Below are positions 20,539 to 28,648 of a DNA stretch of 64,000 bases, piece by piece. Source of the stretch: a virus. The DNA lies in the IMG/VR virus record IMGVR_UViG_3300023179_000031, positions 1 through 64,000 of that record. One strand, 5' to 3'. Every line of letters begins with the position of its first letter. Position 1 is the stretch's first letter. The notes beneath the pieces were generated by a model. That model was given only the letters and a program-made list of their open reading frames with translations. It had not been told where the DNA came from and did no database searches. The position numbers and the translations under genes are program-made.

Positions 20539-22644
20539 ATGAAACTGCATTCTAGCACCAACGTCATTGAGAAGTCTGGTAATTTTGAAGAGTCGAAGTT
20601 CAGTATTGAGGCTTCCTCTAAGGCATTCTTTATCCTTTCTGACGGCTTGTATTCTAACAAGATTCTTGCCGTTGTGCGTGAGCTTTCTACTAACGCATAT
20701 GACTCGCACGTTGATGCTGGCAAGGCTCATATTCCTTTTGATGTGCATTTGCCCACTGCGATTCAGCCCCACTTTTACATTCGTGACTACGGCACAAGCA
20801 TGAGTCACGACAATTGTATGCAGCTTTATACTACGTATTTCCGTAGTACTCGCAACAATAGCAACGATGCCGTTGGTTGCCTTGGTCTTGGCAGCAAGGC
20901 TCCATTTGCCTACTCCGATAGCTTTACCGTCGAAGCTTATCTTGATGGTAAGAAGCGTTTGTATACTGGCTACAAGAATGAGGATGGTAGCCCCACGTTC
21001 TCTTTGCTTGACGAAGTTGATACTACTGAGCCTAATGGCATCAAGGTTTCTATCAACGTCAAGAGCGATGACGTTTACCGATTTGTACGTGAAGCAAATA
21101 AGGTATACGAATTCTTCAAGGTTCGCCCCAACTTTATTGGCGAGAAGATCAACTATGCACAACCCGCAAAGGTTCTTGAAGGTGACAACTGGTTCTTTGA
21201 TGACAATGAATCATCTAATCTGATTATCATGGGTCAAATTGCTTACCCGCTTGATTACTCTCAGATTATGAATCAAGATACTAACAATTCTGAAGCAAAG
21301 TTCGTTGAATATTCCAGTGGCCTGCGTATCTTTGTAAATATCGGTGACGTTGACATTACTCCTAGTCGTGAGTCTTTGTCTTATAGCACCGAGACTAAGA
21401 AGAACATTCGCAACGTCGTGAGGAATATCGCTAATGATATTGCTAACAAGATTGAGCAGCAAATCAAGAATCAACCTACGCTGTTTAAGGCACGACAGAA
21501 GTATGTTCAGATTAGTGATCAGTGTTCATCCATCAAGTCTGCTGTTGATTCTCTCCAGAAGTCTATCGTATGGAATGATATCAAGCTGTTCGATAGCATT
21601 GCTGGTGAAAGTATTGATATTAAGAACAAGATTTCTTGCAAGTCTCTGTATAAGGGTGTTTATCGTAAGAAGATTGATACTGATACCCCTGAGAGAATGC
21701 ACTTTGGAAATAGTCATAAGTATGTTGTTGATGATCTGCCTCGCGGTGGCATCAGCAGGCTTAAGCAGCATATGCGAGAGTCATACGACAGTGTAACCTA
21801 TTATGTGTACAAGCTTGACTCTAATGAAACGATTGATAACTGCCTCATGTATGATGTTATGGGTGGAGCAACTAAAGAAGACGTTGTGTTTACTTCTAGC
21901 TTGCCAAAGGTAGAATATAATCGCCAGAGTAGCGGTGGATCGTCTGACGGTCCTGCAATTCAGGCTCAAGTTTTCAACGAGGAAACTGGTAAGTTTGAAG
22001 CATGTAACATGAGTGTCAAGTATGAAAATGCCCACTACTTCACTGAAGCAAAGGGTGACGTTAAGATTGGATACTCTGATATCACTGAAGAATATCTGCG
22101 TGGTGTTCTGTGTTTTATTCATGATAAGTATCCTGAAATGATTGGTGATGCCACGTTCTATATGATTAAGCCATCTGTTGTTAAAAACAGGAAGCTTAAT
22201 GAGCGTAGCAACTGGTCTGATGGTTGCAGGATGTTGGAAAAGATTTTCTCAACCGCAGTTGAGCAAAATTACGATAACATCATTAAGGTACACAGTCGCT
22301 ATGCACTGTCTCACCAAAGGAATGATAGGTGGACCGACGTTCTTAAGATGACGCAGACAAATGGTAGGGCAAAGCAAATCATGGAAGAGTATAATGAGTA
22401 TACCAGCGCTATTGACAACATTGGTAGCGACATGTATACTATTCAGACGATGGCACAGAAGTTGCACAACGTTCAGCCTGTCAACTTCAGTAACGTGAAG
22501 ATCAACAATGATAAGTTTGCTAATGAGTTTGATAAAGAGATGAAGAAGTATCCTCTGCTTAAGGTTATCTCTAGCGTATGGAGTGATACTGATCGTAAGC
22601 TTGTGGCTGAGTACATCGATAGCGTTGAAAATACTACACTGTGA
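20539..22644 (+). CDS. rIIA: rIIA-like protein
   Basis: 701 aa, close to T4 rIIA (725 aa). The GHKL ATPase fold is visible: N box RELSTNAYDSH (about residues 48-58), DxG box IRDYGTS (about 81-87) and G box GLGSKAPFAY (about 117). In T4, rIIA and rIIB are membrane-associated and counter exclusion by a resident lambda prophage (RexAB) and toxins. Codons are more GC-rich at third positions than neighbours, suggesting high expression. Expressed from the promoter at 20465, with rIIB directly after. Confidence 0.92.
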   Translation: MKLHSSTNVIEKSGNFEESKFSIEASSKAFFILSDGLYSNKILAVVRELSTNAYDSHVDAGKAHIPFDVHLPTAIQPHFYIRDYGTSMSHDNCMQLYTTYFRSTRNNSNDAVGCLGLGSKAPFAYSDSFTVEAYLDGKKRLYTGYKNEDGSPTFSLLDEVDTTEPNGIKVSINVKSDDVYRFVREANKVYEFFKVRPNFIGEKINYAQPAKVLEGDNWFFDDNESSNLIIMGQIAYPLDYSQIMNQDTNNSEAKFVEYSSGLRIFVNIGDVDITPSRESLSYSTETKKNIRNVVRNIANDIANKIEQQIKNQPTLFKARQKYVQISDQCSSIKSAVDSLQKSIVWNDIKLFDSIAGESIDIKNKISCKSLYKGVYRKKIDTDTPERMHFGNSHKYVVDDLPRGGISRLKQHMRESYDSVTYYVYKLDSNETIDNCLMYDVMGGATKEDVVFTSSLPKVEYNRQSSGGSSDGPAIQAQVFNEETGKFEACNMSVKYENAHYFTEAKGDVKIGYSDITEEYLRGVLCFIHDKYPEMIGDATFYMIKPSVVKNRKLNERSNWSDGCRMLEKIFSTAVEQNYDNIIKVHSRYALSHQRNDRWTDVLKMTQTNGRAKQIMEEYNEYTSAIDNIGSDMYTIQTMAQKLHNVQPVNFSNVKINNDKFANEFDKEMKKYPLLKVISSVWSDTDRKLVAEYIDSVENTTL
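22412..22440 (+). promoter_or_regulatory. Possible rIIB promoter within rIIA
   Basis: TTGACA (22412-22417), 17-bp spacer, TATACT (22435-22440), 228 bp upstream of rIIB. T4 rIIB also has an internal promoter in rIIA. It could be chance in coding sequence. Confidence 0.4.
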
Positions 22645-22667
22645 AAGGTTTAACTAGGAGCAAAATT

Positions 22668-23540
22668 ATGAAATACATTATTACAAATGACGGTGATGTT
22701 ACTGCGGTCGTGAGTGGTGAAACATATAGCTTTGGTAAGTCTCACCCAAATTATCATAAGCTTATTAATCATCTTAAGTCTGGCAATGTTGAACACTTCG
22801 AAGCTTGCTATGATATTGTTTCTCACCTTAATGCTTATTGTGAGGGCTATGTCAACTGTGCTGACGGTGTTCTTAATTGGGATGGCATTAAGATGCCTAA
22901 TATGTTCACCAGCACAATTCTGGATATGGTTAAGCAGGGATTTCCTTTTGAGCCAATGCTTAACTTCCTTGATAATATGAGTCAGAATCCTTCTGATCAT
23001 GCTATCGTTGAATTGTTCGACTTTATGGAGAATAAGCATATGCCTATTACTATGGATGGACACTTCTTGGCATACAAGGCTGTTGGTCCAGACTTCAAGG
23101 ATATTTATTCTCGCACGTTTGATAATTCCGTAGGCAGTGTGTGTTCAGTGCCTCGTAATCAAGTTGATAATAACCGCGACAATGGTTGTGGTAGGGGGTT
23201 GCATGTTGGTGCTATTGATTATGCAAAGTCTTATGGTGGCATTAATATGGATGAGGGCGAAGATAATGATGGTGGTAATCAGCTTATGATTTGTAAGGTT
23301 AATCCACGCGACGTTGTTAGCGTTCCTACAGACCACAAGTTTCAAAAGCTTCGTACATGCCGTTATGAAGTTGTGGCAAAGTTTGACAGCGTGTTCGATA
23401 AAGTTATCCATATGACAGAGCAGGATAAGGCTTATATGGCAACTAAGAAACGTAATCGTGAATGGGTTGTTGAAGTCACCGCAAAGATGGATAAGATCAA
23501 TAATGTTCTTGCCAAAAGGCATCTCTTGATGAATGTCTGA
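22668..23540 (+). CDS. rIIB: rIIB-like protein
   Basis: 290 aa from ATG 22668 (AGGAG at 22656-22660), similar to T4 rIIB (312 aa). Features of the family: an N-terminal HTH-like short domain, FDFMENKHMPITMDGHFLAYKAV, NRDNGCGRGLHVGAIDYAKSY, and a C-terminal MICKVNPRDVVSVPTDHKFQ segment. It acts with rIIA against superinfection or prophage exclusion. A strong hairpin follows. Confidence 0.92.
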   Translation: MKYIITNDGDVTAVVSGETYSFGKSHPNYHKLINHLKSGNVEHFEACYDIVSHLNAYCEGYVNCADGVLNWDGIKMPNMFTSTILDMVKQGFPFEPMLNFLDNMSQNPSDHAIVELFDFMENKHMPITMDGHFLAYKAVGPDFKDIYSRTFDNSVGSVCSVPRNQVDNNRDNGCGRGLHVGAIDYAKSYGGINMDEGEDNDGGNQLMICKVNPRDVVSVPTDHKFQKLRTCRYEVVAKFDSVFDKVIHMTEQDKAYMATKKRNREWVVEVTAKMDKINNVLAKRHLLMNV

Positions 23541-23560
23541 TTGGGCTATTTGAGGGTATA

Positions 23561-23588
23561 ACGGGGATGGGGAAACCCAACCCGTTTA
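23561..23588 (+). terminator. Terminator hairpin after rIIB
   Basis: AACGGG (23561-23566) pairs with CCCGTT (23581-23586); inside, GGGG and CCC of ATGGGGAAACCCA add more pairs. Followed by TACTCTTAAT. It isolates rIIAB from tRNA-Tyr. Confidence 0.65.
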
Positions 23589-23597
23589 CTCTTAATC

Positions 23598-23679
23598 GGT
23601 AGATTTCCCGAGCGGTCAAAGGGGTTTGACTGTAAATCAAATGCTATTAGCTTCGTAGGTTCGAATCCTACATCTACCA
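23598..23679 (+). tRNA. tRNA-Tyr (anticodon GTA)
   Basis: Acceptor GGTAGAT (23598-23604) pairs with ATCTACC (23672-23678). Anticodon stem TTTGA/TCAAA encloses CTGTAAA, anticodon GTA. A long class II variable arm (about 23642-23654) and T arm GTAGG-TTCGAAT-CCTAC are present, as expected for bacterial tyrosine tRNA. No CCA is encoded. Confidence 0.95.
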
Positions 23680-23705
23680 ATAATAAAACACAAAGGAATT
23701 ACTCA

Positions 23706-24818
23706 ATGAAAATTAATAATGAACCTAAATTAGACTTTGATGATGTCTTACTCGTTCCACAAAGATCGCAAGCCGCATCGCGGGTCAATGTTTTGGTTGA
23801 TAAAAGATATTCTTTCTATCATTCCACGCAGAAATGGAGTGGCGTTCCATTAATGATAGCAAATATGGATACCACTGGAACATTCGCTATGGCTAATAGT
23901 CTTAAAAAGTTCCAAGCAATTACATGTCTGCATAAACATTATAATATAGAAGATTATGCAGAACATATGACAGATTTTCATACGTGCTGGTATAGCATGG
24001 GAATCAAAAATGAAGATATTACTAAGTTAGAACTATTAGCCACAAAGTTAATTTATATACCTAATATATGTATTGACGTTGCTAATGGTTACACAGATAA
24101 TTTTGTGAGTTTCTGTGCTAAAGTTAGACAAACATTTGGAAGTTATCCAATTATAATGGCTGGCAATGTATGCACTCCAGAAATGGTTCAAGAATTGATT
24201 CTTCACGGTGGAGTAGACATTGTTAAAGTTGGTATTGGCCCCGGTTCGGCGTGTACAACAAGATTAAAAACTGGCGTTGGATATCCACAGTTATCTGCTA
24301 TAGCTGAATGTTCTCATGCCGCTCATGGATTAAAGAGTGAAGACAAGCGTTTAGGATTGATTTGTGCAGATGGGGGATGTAGGATACCGGCAGACGTTGT
24401 AAAGGCTTTTGCAGCCAACGCAGACTTCGTTATGCTAGGTGGAATGTTCGCTGGCACAGAAGAATGCGAGGGAGAATGGGAGTATGAATATCAGTGTAAA
24501 GCGGCTGGATTAGCTGGCCCATTCTGGCAACCATTTGATCCGGGTTATGAAACATTCAAAAGAAAGAAAAGTCTTACATTTTATGGAATGAGTTCTCACA
24601 AGGCCCAAAATAAATATGGCGGAATTAAAGATTATAGGGCTAGCGAAGGACGGGTAGTTAGAGTAGAATATAAAGGGTACGCAGAAGATGTAATGAAAGA
24701 TATTCTAGGTGGAATCAGAAGTGCTTGTGCTTATGTTGGTGCAGACTCACTAAAAGATTTACCAAAGTGTGCTGAATTTATCCGTGTAAATAGAACTCAT
24801 TTTGATAAGACAATTTAA
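23706..24818 (+). CDS. guaC: GMP reductase / IMPDH-family enzyme
   Basis: 370 aa, near the 345-aa length of GMP reductase and without the CBS domains of most IMP dehydrogenases. TIM-barrel features: MIANMDTTGTFAMA, CIDVANGY, IMAGNVCTPEMV, and the active-site loop GPGSACTTR with catalytic Cys, followed by CADGGCRIPADVVKAFAA and FVMLGGMFAGT. It converts GMP to IMP with NADPH, feeding adenine nucleotides, useful for an AT-rich phage. Start supported by AAGGAA. Confidence 0.88.
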   Translation: MKINNEPKLDFDDVLLVPQRSQAASRVNVLVDKRYSFYHSTQKWSGVPLMIANMDTTGTFAMANSLKKFQAITCLHKHYNIEDYAEHMTDFHTCWYSMGIKNEDITKLELLATKLIYIPNICIDVANGYTDNFVSFCAKVRQTFGSYPIIMAGNVCTPEMVQELILHGGVDIVKVGIGPGSACTTRLKTGVGYPQLSAIAECSHAAHGLKSEDKRLGLICADGGCRIPADVVKAFAANADFVMLGGMFAGTEECEGEWEYEYQCKAAGLAGPFWQPFDPGYETFKRKKSLTFYGMSSHKAQNKYGGIKDYRASEGRVVRVEYKGYAEDVMKDILGGIRSACAYVGADSLKDLPKCAEFIRVNRTHFDKTI

Positions 24819-24976
24819 TGGCAGCAATAGTTAGTATTATAATTTCGACACTGTTATACATGATTAATTCGATATCATGCTTTATACAGAAAGATTATTC
24901 TCATTCATTAATGTGGGCTGGATATTCATTTGCTAATTTAGGATTGCTGTGGTATGAATTTAACAAATTGGGATAA
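24818..24976 (+). CDS. Small membrane protein, 52 aa
   Basis: ATG 24818 overlaps the guaC stop (TAATG). Two hydrophobic stretches (IVSIIISTLLYMINSI and SLMWAGYSFANLGLLWY). It overlaps the next gene by 23 bp. Function unknown. Confidence 0.55.
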   Translation: MAAIVSIIISTLLYMINSISCFIQKDYSHSLMWAGYSFANLGLLWYEFNKLG

Positions 24977-25400
24977 AAGATTTTTAGATTTAGCTGAGTT
25001 TATATCATCTTGGTCTAAAGATCCATCCACTAAAGTTGGTGCAGTAGTTGTTGATCAGCAAAATATTATTGTTTCAGTTGGTTTTAATGGATTTCCAAGA
25101 GGAATTAAAGATGACGATAGGTTGAATCATAGAGACACAAAATATTCTGTGATAGTACATGCTGAAAATAACGCATTAATGTTTGCAAAGAGGCCGCTAG
25201 ATGGATGCACAATATATACTTATCCATTCATGCCGTGTCCTAAGTGTGCAGGTATGATTATTCAGTCTGGTATTAAAAGAGTTGTTTCATATCAGAACAC
25301 AATATGTAGAAATAGGTGGGAAATAGATTTCGAAATATCCAGAGGGCTATTCAATGAAGCTAACATACAACTGGAGGAATGGCCGCATGGAAGAGAATAA
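24954..25400 (+). CDS. dCMP deaminase
   Basis: 148 aa. Zinc site of the CDA superfamily: HAEN (H69, E71) and PCPKC (C95, C98), with the N-terminal SSWSKDPSTKVGAVVV and GFNGFPRG typical of deoxycytidylate deaminase. It makes dUMP for ThyX. A typical long phage dCMP deaminase has an extra allosteric zinc site; HRDTKYSVIVHAE is present but the second Cys pair is not obvious. Confidence 0.92.
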   Translation: MNLTNWDKRFLDLAEFISSWSKDPSTKVGAVVVDQQNIIVSVGFNGFPRGIKDDDRLNHRDTKYSVIVHAENNALMFAKRPLDGCTIYTYPFMPCPKCAGMIIQSGIKRVVSYQNTICRNRWEIDFEISRGLFNEANIQLEEWPHGRE

Positions 25401-25590
25401 AAAAGATGTTGAAGAAATGCTACAATTAATACAGGAATGTATTAAGAATGATAACTTAGTATTCTTAGCAACACTAATATGTAAACTTCAGAAAGATTAT
25501 GAGGATATAGCTAAATTAAGTACATATGGACAATATCTTCCAACGTGGACACACAAACAGGTTTTAGATTTTATCACTTATGAAACATGA
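25387..25590 (+). CDS. Hypothetical protein, 67 aa
   Basis: ATG 25387 with GGAGG (25373-25377), overlapping the deaminase by 14 bp. Helical (NKKDVEEMLQLIQECI), ending QYLPTWTHKQVLDFI. No family recognised. Confidence 0.68.
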   Translation: MEENKKDVEEMLQLIQECIKNDNLVFLATLICKLQKDYEDIAKLSTYGQYLPTWTHKQVLDFITYET

Positions 25591-25593
25591 TGG

Positions 25594-25622
25594 TTGCAAG
25601 TTTTTGTTACGCACGGTATAAT
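25594..25622 (+). promoter_or_regulatory. Promoter with TTGCAA -35
   Basis: TTGCAA (25594-25599), 17-bp spacer, TATAAT (25617-25622); the -10 is within the 9-mer CGGTATAAT, also seen at 44311 and 63933. AAGGAGG and ATG 25637 follow. Confidence 0.7.
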
Positions 25623-25636
25623 AAAAAGGAGGACAT

Positions 25637-25813
25637 ATGAAAGTTTTAGAGATGGCTGAAGCTCACCTTCAAACGGTGGCAAAAGCAATTGTTGATTTGA
25701 ATAATCAAAAGAATGCTATTGAACAAGAAATCAATAAGCTAAATGAGTATCTACATCTAGGTCGAGAAGAAGTTAATAAAGCTAGATCTAATGTAGCAAA
25801 TGTGGTCGAGTAA
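25637..25813 (+). CDS. Coiled-coil protein, 58 aa
   Basis: ATG 25637 with AAGGAGG at 25626-25632. Entirely helical with heptad spacing over about residues 8-45 (VAKAIVDLNNQKNAIEQEIN and onward). Probably an oligomerising small protein. Role unknown. Confidence 0.68.
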   Translation: MKVLEMAEAHLQTVAKAIVDLNNQKNAIEQEINKLNEYLHLGREEVNKARSNVANVVE

Positions 25814-25838
25814 AAGAAATCATTTTAGGAGATTAGCT

Positions 25839-26159
25839 ATGAAGTTTAATGAGTTTTATGATCGTTTGGATAATATTGCATTTTCATATCATTGGGATGT
25901 TGATAGCAACAATAAGCTAGTTGCTACAATCCAGAGTGGCCCAGCTAGGGGCTTTACTCTAAATCCAATTACAGCACTAGCACACAAGTCTGGACTTGGC
26001 TTTTTTAGGAATACGAGAGAAGATACTGAGTTTGCAGCAAGTCTTCTAGGTATTTCACGAAGGCTGGCTAGAAATATTTATAGTGCCACACTTGGTACAT
26101 ATAATCGTGGAAATACACAGGTTGTTCGTGGAAGAATTCGTAACGCACTGGAGGTATGA
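25839..26159 (+). CDS. Hypothetical protein, 106 aa
   Basis: ATG 25839 with TTAGGAG upstream; it is preferred over the earlier in-frame ATG 25800, which overlaps the previous gene without a ribosome binding site. Basic protein with FNPIT-like and FFRNTREDTEFAASLLGISRR sections; the last third is Arg-rich. It directly precedes SSB, so a replication-related role is possible. Similar phage proteins of unknown function exist. Confidence 0.7.
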   Translation: MKFNEFYDRLDNIAFSYHWDVDSNNKLVATIQSGPARGFTLNPITALAHKSGLGFFRNTREDTEFAASLLGISRRLARNIYSATLGTYNRGNTQVVRGRIRNALEV

Positions 26160-26163
26160 TAGC

Positions 26164-26505
26164 ATGAATATTAACACTTGGCTTGGTTGCGGCAGACTAA
26201 CAAAGGATGCAGAATTTAGCGTAACACAGAAGGGTACTTCTATGGCTAAGTTTCGCATGGCTGTTAATGATCGGCGTAATGATGACACTCTATATCTAAA
26301 TGTTCTTTGTTTTGGTAAGATGGCTGAAGCACTTAAGGATCATTTGAGTAAGGGTAGACTAGTTGGTGTGCAAGGTAAGATTAAGATTGATGACTACCAA
26401 GATAAGGAAGGCAATCAGCGAAATTCAGTTTGCGTAATGGCAGATGAAATTTCCCTTGGACCTTCTGGCGGTACAACTCAGGATATTAAAGAAACAGTTG
26501 CCTGA
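26164..26505 (+). CDS. ssb: Single-stranded DNA-binding protein (SSB)
   Basis: 113 aa from ATG 26164, with CTGGAGG (26149-26155) ahead. OB-fold features: MNINTWLGCGRLTKDAEF, KFRMAVNDR, LYLNVLCFGKMAEAL, LSKGRLVGVQGKIKIDDYQDKEG. It lacks the usual long acidic DDDIPF tail, ending in TVA instead. It coats single-stranded DNA during replication with the helicase/primase encoded near 57 kb. A strong terminator follows. Confidence 0.92.
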   Translation: MNINTWLGCGRLTKDAEFSVTQKGTSMAKFRMAVNDRRNDDTLYLNVLCFGKMAEALKDHLSKGRLVGVQGKIKIDDYQDKEGNQRNSVCVMADEISLGPSGGTTQDIKETVA

Positions 26506-26531
26506 ATCTAACTAGCATCCCTTTTATGAAG

Positions 26532-26572
26532 TGGCCCGATAACCAACTTGGCGTATCGGGCCATTTCTATTT
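26532..26572 (+). terminator. Strong terminator hairpin
   Basis: TGGCCCGATA (26532-26541) pairs perfectly with TATCGGGCCA (26554-26563), an inner CCAA/TTGG may also pair, and TTTCTATTT follows. Confidence 0.85.
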
Positions 26573-26583
26573 AAGGTTGGCTC

Positions 26584-26611
26584 TTGACTTTGACGATGAT
26601 CATGGTATCAT
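26584..26611 (+). promoter_or_regulatory. Sigma70-like promoter
   Basis: TTGACT (26584-26589), 16-bp spacer with GACGAT, TATCAT (26606-26611) with extended -10 TG. AAGAGGAGA and ATG 26632 follow; upstream in-frame starts are within the promoter and not used. Confidence 0.75.
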
Positions 26612-26631
26612 ACGTAAGAGGAGAAAAAACT

Positions 26632-26991
26632 ATGAATCCACAACCATCAGAAACTGTAGGACAGGTGTGGGCATTAATTTTTGTGTTTGGTATTGCAGTT
26701 TTTGCTATCAAAGCTTTCTTTGAGGCCGATGTACATAAACAGCCACTAGATTTGTTTACTCTTGGATATATTGAAGATAATGGCCCATCTGTTATCAATA
26801 ATACCACAACTAATAATTTTTATGAAAGCCCCAAGGATAACAAGATTACCAAGTTGCAGTTAGATTGTATTGACACTCTTATTGCGATTGGATACAAAAA
26901 GAGGGTTGCTAGAAAAATGGTTCTTGATTACTTTAAAAATAATACCGCGACTAGCGTACAAGAATTTATATCGGACGTACTTAAAAAATGA
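26632..26991 (+). CDS. Membrane protein with RuvA-C/UBA-like domain, 119 aa
   Basis: One transmembrane helix near the N-terminus (about residues 11-29, VWALIFVFGIAVFAIKAFF), a linker with many Asn/Thr, then a small helical domain (about 78-119) with LDCIDTLIAIGYKKRVARKMVLDYF, similar to the three-helix C-terminal domain of RuvA or UBA domains. It would face the cytoplasm. Role unknown. Coupled to the next gene by ATGA overlap. Confidence 0.7.
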   Translation: MNPQPSETVGQVWALIFVFGIAVFAIKAFFEADVHKQPLDLFTLGYIEDNGPSVINNTTTNNFYESPKDNKITKLQLDCIDTLIAIGYKKRVARKMVLDYFKNNTATSVQEFISDVLKK

Positions 26992-27395
26992 GCATTATAG
27001 ATCAATCATTAGACATAGCGTTATCATTGTTACCAAAAGCCAAAGAGGCACGAAGTACAAAGAATAAATTCTTTCATTTTGCTTTTGGGTTTAGAAAAAG
27101 CAAGCTGTTAGCAATAGGTCAAAATAATCCAGAAAAAACCCATACTCAAGCATTGCTGTTATCTAAAAGATTTAATCTTGATACTGACTACCCATATTTT
27201 CATGCTGAGACAGATTTAATATCTAGGCTTTGGGGAAAATACTATATAGATAGCAGTATGAAAATGGTTATAATAAGGTTAAACAAGCGTGGGCAATTAA
27301 GGTGCAGCAAGCCTTGCGAAAGGTGTGATCAAATTCTTCAATCTTTAGGTATAAATAAAATCTGGTGGAGCATAGACAATGGATTCAACAAATAA
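26988..27395 (+). CDS. Cytidine-deaminase-superfamily protein
   Basis: 135 aa. Zinc-site signature HAE (H72, E74 in FHAETD) and CSKPCERC with C110 and C113, in the order used by the CDA fold. The substrate is unclear: it differs from the dCMP deaminase at 24954 in lacking HAEN and PCPKC forms. It could deaminate nucleotides, free bases or nucleic acid. It is coupled to a deoxyribosyltransferase-like gene, which suggests nucleoside handling. Confidence 0.75.
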   Translation: MSIIDQSLDIALSLLPKAKEARSTKNKFFHFAFGFRKSKLLAIGQNNPEKTHTQALLLSKRFNLDTDYPYFHAETDLISRLWGKYYIDSSMKMVIIRLNKRGQLRCSKPCERCDQILQSLGINKIWWSIDNGFNK

Positions 27396-27921
27396 CTTAA
27401 AGGGTATGCGTACTTATTTGATTGGTGCCATGGATAGAGTTCCAGATGGTGGCATTCAATGGAGACAAAAAATTACGCCAGAGCTAAAGAAAATGAATAT
27501 TGGAGTACTTGACCCATGCGATAAACCAATTCATTCAATTAAAGAAGACGAAGAAGCTAGATGGTGGATAGACTATTATAAGGAAACGAAGCAATACAAC
27601 AAGATAAGAAATATCTACGGCTCAATACGCAATGCCGATCTTCGATGCGTTGATGTTTCTGACTTTTTAATAGCACATATTGACTTGAATGTTCATGCTT
27701 GTGGTACTTATGAAGAAATAGTAACAGCTAATAGACAGAAAAAACCAATTTTGATTTGGTGCGAGCAAGGAAAAAATAATGCTCCAAACTGGTTATTTTT
27801 CATGTTAGATCATGAGCATATATTTGGATCTATGGAAGAAATTATTGGTTATTTACAGTATATTAACTCTGTAGAAGATAAAACTAAACTAAAAAGATGG
27901 TTTTTTTTTAAGGAATTGTGA
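27379..27921 (+). CDS. Nucleoside 2-deoxyribosyltransferase-like protein
   Basis: 180 aa. Start by ATG 27379 (GTGGAG spaced 8 bp). The fold signature of the family is visible: MRTYLIGAMDRVPDGGIQWRQ, LRCVDVSDFLIAHIDLNVHACGTYEEIVTANRQKKPILIWC. These enzymes move deoxyribose between bases or hydrolyse nucleotides (DNPH1-like). With the coupled deaminase it suggests base salvage or nucleotide sanitisation. Function is inferred from fold only. Confidence 0.75.
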   Translation: MDSTNNLKGMRTYLIGAMDRVPDGGIQWRQKITPELKKMNIGVLDPCDKPIHSIKEDEEARWWIDYYKETKQYNKIRNIYGSIRNADLRCVDVSDFLIAHIDLNVHACGTYEEIVTANRQKKPILIWCEQGKNNAPNWLFFMLDHEHIFGSMEEIIGYLQYINSVEDKTKLKRWFFFKEL

Positions 27922-27925
27922 TGCA

Positions 27926-28648
27926 ATGCACTTTGATAATATTACATTAGTGACTATAATGGGACTGCCAAATCATGCATATCAAACATCTTTGGCATTA
28001 AAAAAATGTTTAAGTCAAGCAAGTTTCAAAGATATAAAAATCATTTCATGCTCAGACATACCAGATTGTAAAATCCCAATTATTAAAATACCAATAACTA
28101 CTAGAGAATCTTATAGTGAATTTTTTGTTCATTACTTAAAAAATTATATTGAGACTGAATTTTGTTTAACTTTTCAACAAGATGGATTTATCATCGATGC
28201 TAATTTTTGGACAGACGAGTTTTTAAACTACGATTATATTGGTGCGCCTTGGTTAATGTCAGATTTTGATTTGCAAAATATTAGACAGAATAAGCCATTT
28301 AATCTAGTTGGTAATGGCGGATTCTCTTTACGAAGCAAAAAATACTTGCAAGATGCATCAACTATTAAGTATAATCCTAGAGTAAAATTTCAAACGCATT
28401 TAAGTGCTGGAGAATTAGCAACTCCAGAAGATTGGTTTATATGCTCATACAATTATGCTAAGACTTTGGAGATGGGAATTAAATACCCAAGCGTAAAACT
28501 GGCATATAGATTTTCTGTTGAGCATCCATCAACGCATAAGCCTTTTGATAGAAATAATATAGACACATATCAATCTTTTGGGTTTCATGGATCATTTAAT
28601 GTTGCCGCTATGAAACTATTAGAAAAGGAAATAATATGCAATCAATAA
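27926..28648 (+). CDS. DUF5672-family glycosyltransferase-like protein
   Basis: 240 aa. LTFQQDGFIIDANFWTDEF, YDYIGAPWL and NLVGNGGFSLRSKKYL are hallmarks of DUF5672, a GT-A-like family. The acceptor is unknown; phage members are thought to decorate virion or host surface glycans or DNA. Coupled to the following glycosyltransferase (13-bp overlap). Confidence 0.85.
   Translation: MHFDNITLVTIMGLPNHAYQTSLALKKCLSQASFKDIKIISCSDIPDCKIPIIKIPITTRESYSEFFVHYLKNYIETEFCLTFQQDGFIIDANFWTDEFLNYDYIGAPWLMSDFDLQNIRQNKPFNLVGNGGFSLRSKKYLQDASTIKYNPRVKFQTHLSAGELATPEDWFICSYNYAKTLEMGIKYPSVKLAYRFSVEHPSTHKPFDRNNIDTYQSFGFHGSFNVAAMKLLEKEIICNQ

Noticed and set aside
20518-21162. Minus-strand frame of 214 aa opposite rIIA
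   Set aside because: rIIA is clearly the coding strand; the other frame has no start signal or known domain.
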